Notes: a model not told the origin generated them from the sequence alone. A DNA stretch of 5,420 nt from Thermoplasmatota archaeon (GCA_016929175.1 JAFGJI010000284.1:1-5420), one strand, 5' to 3'. Positions 1-5,103 are shown, counted from the stretch's first letter. Numbers and translations: made by a program.

Positions 1-2
1 GC

Positions 3-518
3 AGCTCAATAGTATTCAGGGGAGTTGCATTGCATGTCAACGGAACGGAGGATGGGGATGATACCATATTCGGACTGCCGAAGACCTACTTCGCCATATC
101 CGTTGTCTTCATCACTGTTATCGTGATCTTCCTCACATGGTCGTATTTCAAGGGAAGGAGGATGCAGAAGAAGATGAAGGAGGAGGCGGAGAACTCCAAC
201 ATGGTCTGCTCAGCCTGTGGCGCTCCCCTTTCGATCGATGATAAAAGGTGCCCCGGATGCCATGCGGAGATCGAGGAGGAAGAGCACATCTGCGGAGCAT
301 GTAAAAAAGCGATCTCGGAGAAGGACACCGTGTGTCCTCACTGCGGTGTGAGGTTGAAAAACGAGATAGTGGATGATAAAGGAAGAGAGCAAGGGAAAAA
401 GGACCCGGACCTTGAAAAGATCGGAACAAAGGTGGACATGACCGGGAAGAAAAGATGCGGGAAATGCGGAGCGGTCTACCTTGAAAAGGAAGGCTCATGT
501 CCGGAATGCGGAAAATGA
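3..518 (+). CDS. Membrane-anchored triple zinc-ribbon protein, probably 5'-partial
   Basis: Function unknown. Numbering from the TTG at 30 (162 residues), the protein has about 18 polar residues with an N-G-T sequon, one hydrophobic helix at about 19-38, then the basic stretch KGRRMQKKMK. By the positive-inside rule the C-terminal part is cytoplasmic. That part carries three CxxC/CxxC zinc ribbons: C60/C63 with C74/C77, C88/C91 with C102/C105, and C143/C146 with C157/C160. The first two are adjacent; the third follows a charged linker of about 37 residues. Such ribbons usually serve protein or nucleic-acid contacts. The TTG at 30 has GGAG at 21-24 as a possible ribosome binding site. However, the frame is open to the left edge and reads as a plausible strand (SIVFRGVALHV), so a larger extracellular part may lie upstream. 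It converges on the - strand gene ending at 557. The coding call is confident; the start is not. Confidence 0.75.
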   Translation, partial: SSIVFRGVALHVNGTEDGDDTIFGLPKTYFAISVVFITVIVIFLTWSYFKGRRMQKKMKEEAENSNMVCSACGAPLSIDDKRCPGCHAEIEEEEHICGACKKAISEKDTVCPHCGVRLKNEIVDDKGREQGKKDPDLEKIGTKVDMTGKKRCGKCGAVYLEKEGSCPECGK

Positions 519-556
519 GAACAATTCCAACGATCCTCATCTCCGAAATGACGTAT

Positions 557-961
557 CTATTCCTCAAAGACCGTATCTCTGGATGGGTCAAGATCACTCT
601 GAAAGACCATATCTTTCGTTCCATCAGGAAATGGTATGTATGAAGATTCCTGGAACTCTTCCGAGGAGACATTCAGGTCCATTTCCGGAGAAGACATGCC
701 GGATTCGAGGACAATGTCCCGATCCAGCTCCTTTTCCATTTCTTCAAGAAGTTCCTCCTTGACCTTCTCCTTGTCCTGTTCTTCCTTGTTTTTCCCTTTT
801 TTCCGAAGCAATACCACCAAGATAACGGTCACGATGATCAGCACGATGACCGCAATAATCGGTATGAGGATGAGCAACATGGAACTTCCAGTTGATGTCT
901 TTTCAAGGTTGGTATCTGTCAAGACCGAGAAAGGTATCAAAAGCAGGGATCCGGCAGACAA
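557..961 (-). CDS. Single-pass membrane protein with charged cytoplasmic tail, possibly a 5'-truncated remnant
   Basis: Family not recognised. The 134-residue reading has a short N-terminal stretch (1-28), a long hydrophobic helix at about 29-52, a basic stop-transfer cluster RKKGK at 53-57, a Lys/Glu-rich segment at about 57-81 that should form a helix or coiled coil, and an acidic tail. The tail repeats a short motif: RDIVLES (81-87), KDMVFQS (116-122) and RDTVFEE (128-134). Basic residues after the helix put the tail in the cytoplasm. The start is weak. The TTG at 961 has no ribosome binding site, and an in-frame stop lies at 998-1000. The inner ATG at 880 (Met28) has only GGAAG in front and would give a 107-residue protein beginning in the helix. 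Because the 5' end runs into a PIN-toxin remnant on the other strand, I suspect this is the 3' end of a longer surface protein cut by rearrangement. The opposite frame at 636-1067 is a serine-rich shadow over most of its length. Confidence 0.55.
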   Translation of the reverse strand: MSAGSLLLIPFSVLTDTNLEKTSTGSSMLLILIPIIAVIVLIIVTVILVVLLRKKGKNKEEQDKEKVKEELLEEMEKELDRDIVLESGMSSPEMDLNVSSEEFQESSYIPFPDGTKDMVFQSDLDPSRDTVFEE

Positions 962-1067
962 TAAGATACTGGAATGTGCAATTGTTACTGAAGTTGATTA
1001 TATCATATCAGGAAACCAGGATCTACTGGTGATGAAGGAAGTGAAGGAACGGTTGGCTGTCGGGTGA
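942..1067 (+). pseudogene. C-terminal remnant of a PIN-domain (VapC-like) toxin
   Basis: About 40 residues match the C-terminal signature of PIN-family toxin ribonucleases. They run D-P-A-D-N-K-I-L-E-C-A (from 948), then V-D-Y-I-I-S-G-N-Q-D-L-L (from 993), then a stop at 1065-1067. In the family, the D-P-x-D-N segment and the D-Y-I-x-S-G-D-x-D-L-L segment carry acidic metal ligands. Here the second segment has Asn where Asp is common (SGNQD), with the following DLL intact. The N-terminal two thirds of the domain are absent: upstream, the same frame is only the antisense of the - strand membrane gene, which gives a serine-rich nonsense sequence. No antitoxin gene is near. The fragment is therefore read as a dead toxin tail left by recombination. 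The left boundary (about 942) is estimated from where PIN-like sequence begins. Confidence 0.6.
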
Positions 1068-1265
1068 GTGTTAGTCGATGATCAGGATCTCCGATGCCAT
1101 GAGGCTGACCATCGAAGTGATGATCATCCAGACGGAACCAGGGACCGATTAGGGTTACGATCCATTTTTCAGAACATGCGGGCAAAAGATCTGGTTCGTC
1201 TCCCTATAGGTTCAATAACATTTGGAAGGGAATTTTACAAAAAAAGCATGTATCCAGGAATTATA
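1068..1265. other. Gene-free stretch with decayed fragments
   Basis: No credible intact gene lies between the PIN remnant and the operator array. The + strand frame 1068-1373 has a composition unlike a protein and a chance hydrophobic end from AT-rich DNA. On the - strand, 1148-1071 reads as a 25-residue hydrophobic segment (containing VWMIITSMVSLMASEILII) between two stops. It looks like the last membrane helix of some lost membrane protein but is too short to assign. Base composition turns AT-rich from about 1200 on. Confidence 0.4.
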
Positions 1266-1297
1266 AGGGTAATGGGGCCATTCTATCAGGGTAATAA
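1266..1297 (+). repeat. Direct repeat of AGGGTAAT half-sites
   Basis: AGGGTAAT occurs at 1266-1273 and again at 1288-1295, a 22-base step or about two helical turns. The similarity continues downstream: AGGGTAATGGGGCCATT against AGGGTAATAAGGGCCGTT. A third copy lies at 1353-1360. The longer string TATCAGGGTAATAA is identical at 1284-1297 and 1349-1362. This looks like a cluster of binding sites for a regulator of the downstream Fic gene. Confidence 0.6.
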
Positions 1298-1328
1298 GGG
1301 CCGTTTTATTACCTCATTTCTGGCCATT
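1276..1328 (+). repeat. Three GGCC(A/G)TT motifs at 23-base steps
   Basis: GGCCATT at 1276-1282, GGCCGTT at 1299-1305 and GGCCATT at 1322-1328 are spaced exactly 23 bases apart. The motif is interleaved with the AGGGTAAT sites, and the last copy runs into the TATA box. GC-rich blocks in such an AT-rich stretch stand out. They may be a second factor's sites or part of a larger recognition unit. Confidence 0.45.
1288..1315. promoter_or_regulatory. Putative operator O1, upstream of the TATA box
   Basis: AGGGTAAT (1288-1295), a 12-base spacer, and ATTACCTC (1308-1315) form an inverted repeat with six of eight positions complementary. Half-site centres are 20 bases apart, which suits a dimer on one face of DNA. 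The geometry is the same as in the second copy at 1353-1380. It lies about 12 bases upstream of the TATA box. Confidence 0.55.
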
Positions 1329-1338
1329 ATATATATAA
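1327..1338 (+). promoter_or_regulatory. Archaeal TATA box for the Fic gene
   Basis: TTATATATATAA is the best TATA-like sequence in the window and lies 53-64 bases before the Fic ATG. With the usual archaeal distance of about 25 bases from TATA centre to transcription start, transcription would begin near 1358. That point is inside the operator at 1353-1380, so a bound protein there would block initiation. The predicted leader is roughly 30 bases long and has no ribosome binding site. The sequence between TATA box and operator includes a T6 run. Confidence 0.6.
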
Positions 1339-1352
1339 CTATCTTTTTTATC

Positions 1353-1380
1353 AGGGTAATAATTATCTACTAATTACCCT
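1353..1380. promoter_or_regulatory. Putative operator O2, over the predicted transcription start
   Basis: AGGGTAAT (1353-1360) and ATTACCCT (1373-1380) are perfect 8-base inverted repeats separated by 12 bases (AATTATCTACTA). The symmetry continues partly into the spacer. It ends 10 bases before the Fic ATG and covers the predicted transcription start, the classic place for a repressor site. The spacing matches the copy at 1288-1315. Confidence 0.65.
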
Positions 1381-1390
1381 ATTAACAATC

Positions 1391-2461
1391 ATGGGATCGC
1401 TCGATCCGGCATATCTCGATTCGATCCGGCTCTCACCGGACCAGGTCAGCGTCCTGAGGTCCCTGGGTTCTTACCAGGGGATGTTCAGGTCTTTCGAAGA
1501 TCAGGACCCTGAAATGCTCGAGGAATTGAGGAAGCTCGCCAAGATCGAATCGATAGGGTCCTCCAACAGGCTCGAGGGCATCATAGTAGAGCATGGGAGG
1601 CTGGAGGAGATCGCCCTTTCGCCCTCTGTCCCTGTGGGGCGGTCCGAATCCGAGGTCGCCGGTTACAGGGACGCCCTAGATCTCATCCATGGGTCTTTCG
1701 GGAAGATCGCTCCAGACACCGCATCGATCAGGGAACTTCATGAGATTGTCTACAGCTATACGCCTGTGAAAGGAGGCGCCTGGAAGACGTCCGAAAACTA
1801 TATCATCGAGAGGGTTGGGGATCGAACCCATATCCGCTTCCGGCCGGTAAAGGCCAAGGATACACCGGAAGCGATGGAGAACCTGATCAGGGAGTTCGAG
1901 ATCGTCTCCTCGATGGGATATGACCCGCTACTGACCGTTCCCCTATTCATGTTGGACCTTCTCTGTATCCACCCATTCTCGGACGGGAACGGCAGGGTCG
2001 CCAGGTTGGTCACACTATTGCTGCTTTACAGGGAAGGATACCATGTCGGCAGGTACATCAGTCTAGAAAGGGTTGTTGAGCAAACGAAGGAGCGCTATTA
2101 CAGGTCGTTGCAACTCTCGTCTCAGGGATGGCATGACCGGGAGCACGACACCATGCCATGGCTTTCCTATTTCTGGATGGTGCTATTAAAGGCTTACAAG
2201 GAGATCGAGGAGAGGGCGAACAGGATGCTCAAGGGCAAGGGATCGAAGACGATTGCCGTGAGGAGGGCCGTCATGTCGCTACCCGAGCCTTTCTCATTAT
2301 CGGAGGTCAAGGAGGAATGTCCAGGCGTATCCCATGACATGGTCAGACACGTCCTGAAATTGTTGAAGCAAGAAGGTTCGATCTTTGCCACGAGCAGGGG
2401 CAGGGGGGCCCGGTGGAGGCGTTATATCACTGATACAGACGACTCCACCCAGAGTCATTGA
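1391..2461 (+). CDS. Fic-domain protein (probable AMPylase) with C-terminal winged helix
   Basis: Fic proteins typically transfer AMP from ATP to a hydroxyl side chain of a target protein; the target here is unknown. The 356-residue protein has the full catalytic motif HPFSDGNGRVAR at 194-205: His194 is the catalytic base, Asp198 the metal ligand, and the GNGR loop with Arg205 holds phosphates. An N-terminal inhibitory motif SNRLEG (58-63) places Glu62 to block ATP, as in class II Fic proteins, so activity is probably self-restrained. The flap region GGAWKTSENYII (128-139) is typical for target docking. Residues about 285-345 resemble a winged helix, with a likely recognition helix in SHDMVRHVLKLLKQEG (314-329) and a basic wing (SRGRGARWRR, 335-344). 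The ATG at 1391 lacks a ribosome binding site but fits the family N-terminus. The operator array directly upstream suggests autoregulation; this is inference. No partner antitoxin is adjacent, which fits inhibition in cis. Confidence 0.92.
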   Translation: MGSLDPAYLDSIRLSPDQVSVLRSLGSYQGMFRSFEDQDPEMLEELRKLAKIESIGSSNRLEGIIVEHGRLEEIALSPSVPVGRSESEVAGYRDALDLIHGSFGKIAPDTASIRELHEIVYSYTPVKGGAWKTSENYIIERVGDRTHIRFRPVKAKDTPEAMENLIREFEIVSSMGYDPLLTVPLFMLDLLCIHPFSDGNGRVARLVTLLLLYREGYHVGRYISLERVVEQTKERYYRSLQLSSQGWHDREHDTMPWLSYFWMVLLKAYKEIEERANRMLKGKGSKTIAVRRAVMSLPEPFSLSEVKEECPGVSHDMVRHVLKLLKQEGSIFATSRGRGARWRRYITDTDDSTQSH

Positions 2462-2483
2462 GTGGGGGCCATCTCCCAATCAT

Positions 2484-2492
2484 CACCTTTTT
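2484..2492 (+). terminator. Possible T-tract terminator after the Fic gene
   Basis: CACCTTTTT ends in five T residues, 27 bases past the Fic stop. Archaeal RNA polymerase often stops at such tracts without a hairpin. A weak hairpin (GACTC-CACCCA-GAGTC, 2441-2456) overlaps the end of the Fic gene. If this tract works, the following operon needs its own promoter, and I see no clear TATA box for one in the short gap. Confidence 0.25.
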
Positions 2493-2517
2493 GTTCCAAA
2501 TGAGCGTTAGGGGTGGC

Positions 2518-2868
2518 ATGCGCTCCGATGAGGTAACCACGATAGCCGAACTGAAGGAAGAGATATCCAGGTTCGTTGCCGAGCGAGACTGGGACCGCTT
2601 CCACAGACCAAAAGATGTCGCAATGGCGCTCTCGATCGAGGCGGGGGAGCTCATGGAGCTCTATCTCTGGGACAGGACCCCCGACAGGGAGGACCTGATG
2701 GATGAGCTCGGAGATGTTCTCTTCTTCCTACTCGACATGTCGATCCGGGAGAACATGGACCTCTCCGAGGCCTTCCGTAGAAAGATGGGGAAGAACGACG
2801 AGAGATACCCCGCCTCCCTGGTGAGAGGCCGGGACGACAAATACACCGCGTACAAGGAGGGGAGATGA
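2518..2868 (+). CDS. MazG-like nucleotide pyrophosphohydrolase (dCTPase type)
   Basis: This all-alpha NTP pyrophosphohydrolase probably hydrolyses a (deoxy)nucleoside triphosphate to the monophosphate and pyrophosphate, a nucleotide-pool cleaning role in the cytoplasm. From the ATG at 2518 it has 116 residues, the usual single-domain length. Family features are the opening TIAELKEEISRFVAERDWDRFH (8-29), the first metal motif E41-A-G-E44 in ALSIEAGELMELYLW, the second motif E63-L-G-D66, and the C-terminal RKMGKNDERYP (88-98) and KYTAY (108-112). These are strongly like the RS21-C6/dCTP pyrophosphatase branch; the exact substrate cannot be read. An ATG at 2500 would add six residues. I prefer 2518 because it matches the family N-terminus, though neither start has a well-placed ribosome binding site (GGGGTGG ends one base before 2518). 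The TGA overlaps the hutI ATG, so the two are translationally coupled. Confidence 0.88.
   Translation: MRSDEVTTIAELKEEISRFVAERDWDRFHRPKDVAMALSIEAGELMELYLWDRTPDREDLMDELGDVLFFLLDMSIRENMDLSEAFRRKMGKNDERYPASLVRGRDDKYTAYKEGR
2856..2860 (+). promoter_or_regulatory. Ribosome binding site for hutI
   Basis: GGAGG lies inside the last codons of the pyrophosphohydrolase gene, 4 bases before the ATG at 2865 and 7 before the in-frame ATG at 2868. The second spacing is the more usual, so the protein may begin one residue later. Confidence 0.65.
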
Positions 2869-4121
2869 TGCAAGACGACATGGTCCTTCACAATATCGGA
2901 AAGCTCTACACGTTCCCGGGGGAGGGGCCCGTTCCCGGAACGATGATGGATTCCCCCACGATCATCGAAGGGGCTGCCATTACCATTGCGGACGGGAAGA
3001 TCAGCATGGTGGGCAAGGAGCAGGATATCTGGGACAATGCAGATATCAAGGACGACGCTGTCTGCATCGATTGCAAAGGAAAGTGTGTTGTACCCGGCTT
3101 CGTCGATCCCCACACCCACCTGGTGTTCGCGGGCACAAGGGAGTTCGAGCTCCCTCTCAAGCTGAAGGGAGCAACGTACCTGGACATCCTGAATGCCGGG
3201 GGAGGTATCCTTAGGACGGTCAACGACACCAAGGCGGCCTCCCTCGAGGAACTGATCGCGGATCTGGACCGAAGGCTGGATCGGATGCTCCGTTACGGTA
3301 CCACCACTGTCGAGATAAAATCAGGTTACGGACTTGACCGCACCACCGAGATCAAGCTCCTGAGAGCGGTCAAGGACTCGAAGCATCCCATCGAGAAGGT
3401 GCCGACCTTCCTCGGCCCCCATGCGATCCCCCCGGAGTTCAGGCACGACCCCAACGCCTTCATCGACCTCATGATAGAGGTAGCATGGGAGGTTTCGAAG
3501 GAAGGTCTGGCCGAGTACGCCGATATCTTCTGCGAGACGGGGGTCTTCGACGAGAAGCAGTCAAGGAGGTTCCTCTCCGCCGCAAGGGATGCCGGATTGA
3601 AGATCAAGATCCATTCCGACGAGATAAAGAACCTGGGAGGTACGGTCGTCGGAGCCGAACTCGGAGCCTCCTCCGCAGACCATCTGCTTGTATCGGAGGA
3701 CCGGGACCTCGATGCCATGAAGGAGGCCGGGACCGTCCCGGTCCTTCTTCCGGGGACGCTTCTGACGATATTCGAGCAGAGGGTCCCGAGGGCAAGGGAG
3801 ATGATGGACCGGGACCTCCCGGTGGCAATAGCCACGGATATCAACCCGAACTGCATGGTGGAGAACCTCCAGTTCATAATGGCTCTTGCATGTTACAGGT
3901 TGAGGATGACCCCGCACGAGATCCTTGCGGCCTCCACGGTGAACGCGGCCCACGCCATCGGCAGGACCGGCCGCAAGGGAAGGATCAGGGAAGGATACGA
4001 TGCCGACCTTCTGGTCCTCAAGGACCCCTCCTTCGAGCATGTCTTGTACAACTTCGGCGTGAACCATGTTGAGAAGGTCATACTTGGAGGAAGGCTCCTG
4101 CTTGACAATATAGGGTGGTAA
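2865..4121 (+). CDS. hutI: Imidazolonepropionase (histidine degradation)
   Basis: HutI hydrolyses 4-imidazolone-5-propanoate to N-formimino-L-glutamate, the third step of histidine breakdown, in the cytoplasm. At 418 residues it has normal length. The amidohydrolase-fold landmarks are all present: VVPGFVDPHTHLVFAGTREFE (75-95) with metal ligands His83 and His85 and substrate-binding Arg92; KSGYGLD (152-158) with Tyr155; GPHAIP (184-189) with His186; the metal ligand His250 and Glu253 in KIHSDEI; His273 in ADHLL; and the metal-binding Asp325 in ATDINPN. By analogy with bacterial HutI these form the mononuclear metal site and the substrate pocket. The C-terminal strand closes the beta-sandwich typical of the family. 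Starts at 2865, 2868 and 2880 are all possible; 2865 gives the ATGA overlap with the gene before. No hutH, hutU or hutG is in the window, so the rest of the pathway must lie elsewhere. Confidence 0.96.
   Translation: MMQDDMVLHNIGKLYTFPGEGPVPGTMMDSPTIIEGAAITIADGKISMVGKEQDIWDNADIKDDAVCIDCKGKCVVPGFVDPHTHLVFAGTREFELPLKLKGATYLDILNAGGGILRTVNDTKAASLEELIADLDRRLDRMLRYGTTTVEIKSGYGLDRTTEIKLLRAVKDSKHPIEKVPTFLGPHAIPPEFRHDPNAFIDLMIEVAWEVSKEGLAEYADIFCETGVFDEKQSRRFLSAARDAGLKIKIHSDEIKNLGGTVVGAELGASSADHLLVSEDRDLDAMKEAGTVPVLLPGTLLTIFEQRVPRAREMMDRDLPVAIATDINPNCMVENLQFIMALACYRLRMTPHEILAASTVNAAHAIGRTGRKGRIREGYDADLLVLKDPSFEHVLYNFGVNHVEKVILGGRLLLDNIGW
4113..4118 (+). promoter_or_regulatory. Ribosome binding site for the nitroreductase gene
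   Basis: GGGTGG, part of the extended archaeal GGAGGTGATC consensus, overlaps the end of hutI and ends 4 bases before the ATG at 4123. It supports this start and coupled translation. Confidence 0.5.
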
Positions 4122-4122
4122 T

Positions 4123-4581
4123 ATGGACCTTGATACGATGATGGACAGAAGGCATTCGGTGAGGAGCTACGGCGGTATCCCCCCCTCGGACCAGGATATG
4201 GACAGGATAGTGGCCGCTGCGCGGAAGGCTCCGTCGGCTGGCGGTCTGAAGGCCTTAAGGGTCTTTGTCCTGGGGTCCGGGACCGAGAGAAAGTGCATGA
4301 TGGAGGCGGCCCTGCATCAGTCCTTCATCGCGGAGGCGCCCTTCCTGCTCCTCTTCTGTGCAGATCATAAGGCCATCGAACCCTACGGGGACCGTGGAAA
4401 GGAGCTCTACTGCGTTCAGGACGCCACAATAGCCGCGGCGTTCGCCATGCTCAAGGCCACCGAGCTCGGCCTCGGAACCTGCTGGGTGGGCGCCTTCGAT
4501 GAGGCAAAGGTCCGAAAAGCCGCGGGACTGCCCGGGCATCTCCGCCCGGTCGCGATGCTCACGGTCGGATACGAGAAGTGA
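4123..4581 (+). CDS. Short nitroreductase-family FMN oxidoreductase
   Basis: This family uses FMN and NAD(P)H to reduce nitro compounds, quinones or enones, or to dehydrogenate substrates; the substrate here is unknown. Visible features are the FMN-phosphate binding segment RRHSVRSY (9-16), APSAGGLKALRVFVL (36-50), which resembles the branch that includes SagB-like oxidases, the flavin-contacting helix and loop from VQDATIAAAF (98-107) to GLGTCWVGAF (116-125), and the closing strand RPVAMLTVGY (141-150). At 152 residues it is shorter than the usual 170-220 and stops right after the GY strand. It lacks the C-terminal tail that often swaps across the dimer. The ORF shows no sign of a frameshift, and the next gene starts 4 bases later, so the short form seems real. 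It follows hutI by one base. Confidence 0.9.
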   Translation: MDLDTMMDRRHSVRSYGGIPPSDQDMDRIVAAARKAPSAGGLKALRVFVLGSGTERKCMMEAALHQSFIAEAPFLLLFCADHKAIEPYGDRGKELYCVQDATIAAAFAMLKATELGLGTCWVGAFDEAKVRKAAGLPGHLRPVAMLTVGYEK

Positions 4582-4585
4582 TCGT

Positions 4586-4972
4586 ATGTGGACCTATGTC
4601 ATCGCATTCACTGCCGACCTGAAAGGGTTCATGATGGTGCGCTCCAGAAAGAGAGGTGGGTGGGAGATGCCCGGCGGAAGGGCGCTCGAAGGAGAGACAC
4701 CGCTGGAAGCATCGGTCAGGGAATTCAGGGAGGAAACGGGGCACGAGCTCATCTCACGCCCTGAATGGGTTGCGCCGATCGGAAAAGGTTTTGTTCATTT
4801 CGGATACATTGGAAAAGGCGATGAGCACCAACACATTGAGGAAGAGATAGCGGAGGTGGGGATCTTCGAGAGCCTGCCCCCCGACCTGGCATATCCTATG
4901 GAGGAATATGAGCCTTTGCTGTCCAGAGCAAGAAGCCATCTACTGGGGGTTGCCCGGCGAGAACGACCCTGA
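4586..4972 (+). CDS. Nudix hydrolase
   Basis: Nudix enzymes cleave nucleoside diphosphates linked to another group, such as oxidised dNTPs or ADP-ribose. The 128-residue protein is essentially one Nudix domain. The box begins at Gly31 (GRALEGE, 31-37) and continues to REFREETGH (45-53), so G-x5-E-x7-REUxEExGU is met, with His53 in the last position where a hydrophobic residue is usual. Glu46, Glu49 and Glu50 are the metal-binding core. The lead-in GGWEMPGG (24-31) is typical. The substrate cannot be told; the acidic segment at 79-90 (DEHQHIEEEIAE) may add specificity. The ATG at 4586 is 4 bases past the nitroreductase stop, and GTGATC at 4578-4583 serves as a ribosome binding site that includes that stop. 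The same frame is open further upstream but only as a shadow of the nitroreductase gene. It is the last gene of the operon. Confidence 0.92.
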   Translation: MWTYVIAFTADLKGFMMVRSRKRGGWEMPGGRALEGETPLEASVREFREETGHELISRPEWVAPIGKGFVHFGYIGKGDEHQHIEEEIAEVGIFESLPPDLAYPMEEYEPLLSRARSHLLGVARRERP

Positions 4973-4976
4973 CCGA

Positions 4977-5096
4977 TCAGAAGGTCCAGGCGGGGGAGGC
5001 AATTAGCTTCCCTCTTCGGACCTCTTCCTTCATCGGTGGCTGTTCAAACCCGTTCACCCGTGCTGGTATAATACCCAACGATCTTTTTTCCTTCAT
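4977..5096 (-). CDS. Possible 39-residue small ORF with a strong ribosome binding site
   Basis: Starting at the ATG whose first base is 5096, the frame encodes MKEKRSLGIIPARV followed by NGFEQPPMKEEVRRGK and ends ASPAWTF. It is charged, with no membrane segment or known motif. AGGTGAT (5109-5103) stands 6 bases before the ATG and contains the stop of the larger - strand gene, which would couple the two. The stop is only 4 bases from the convergent Nudix stop. The same frame is open upstream to 5225 inside the larger gene, so this could instead be the true C-terminus of that gene after a frameshift. The candidate hairpin at 4982-5023 lies inside it, which argues against conserved coding. Confidence 0.35.
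   Translation of the reverse strand: MKEKRSLGIIPARVNGFEQPPMKEEVRRGKLIASPAWTF
4982..5023 (+). terminator. Two-tier hairpin after the Nudix gene
   Basis: The outer stem is AGGTCC (4982-4987) with GGACCT (5018-5023). The inner stem is GGGGGAGGC-type (4992-5000) with GCTTCCCTC (5006-5014): nine pairs including two G-U, closing a 5-base AATTA loop. The internal loop is 4 bases on the left and 3 on the right. It starts 10 bases past the Nudix stop and is followed by pyrimidine-rich DNA (CTTCCTTC) with no immediate T tract. It may stabilise the operon's 3' end, or separate the convergent genes. Confidence 0.4.
5084..5089 (+). terminator. T6 tract, candidate operon terminator
   Basis: Six T residues (in ATCTTTTTTCC) lie about 110 bases past the Nudix stop. 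Archaeal RNA polymerase can terminate at such tracts alone. It is the first strong T run downstream of the operon. Confidence 0.35.
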
Positions 5097-5103
5097 ATAA
5101 CCA

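Noticed and set aside
636..947. + strand frame rich in Ser and Phe
   Set aside because: It is the antisense shadow of the - strand membrane gene. Its composition is not protein-like, and only the part after about 942 (PIN tail) has recognisable homology.
1071..1148. 25-residue hydrophobic - strand segment as a small membrane protein
   Set aside because: It is bounded by stops, and its only internal ATG (1127) leaves 18 residues with no ribosome binding site. It is better read as a gene remnant.
1190..1240. Possible tRNA-like fragment (GGTTCAATAAC near 1208)
   Set aside because: There is no acceptor stem or matching D and anticodon arms, only a loose resemblance to a T-arm.
1068..1373. 101-codon + strand frame ending in a hydrophobic stretch
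   Set aside because: It has no ribosome binding site, its composition changes midway, and the hydrophobic end comes from AT-rich operator and TATA DNA.
1266..1380. CRISPR array or insertion-sequence ends
   Set aside because: The repeats are 8-14 bases with short, partly similar spacing and adjoin a TATA box. No transposase or cas gene is present, so operators explain them better.
2441..2456. Hairpin GACTC-CACCCA-GAGTC at the end of the Fic gene as a terminator
   Set aside because: The stem has only five pairs and lies inside the coding sequence, with no T tract directly after it.
2458..2517. Upstream extension of the pyrophosphohydrolase from the TTG at 2458
   Set aside because: It overlaps the Fic stop, and the added residues do not match the family; the ATG at 2518 (or 2500) fits better.
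3485..4072. Long + and - strand frames overlapping hutI
   Set aside because: They are shadows in a GC-rich gene: Arg/Pro/Gly-rich translations with no motifs, while hutI is certain.
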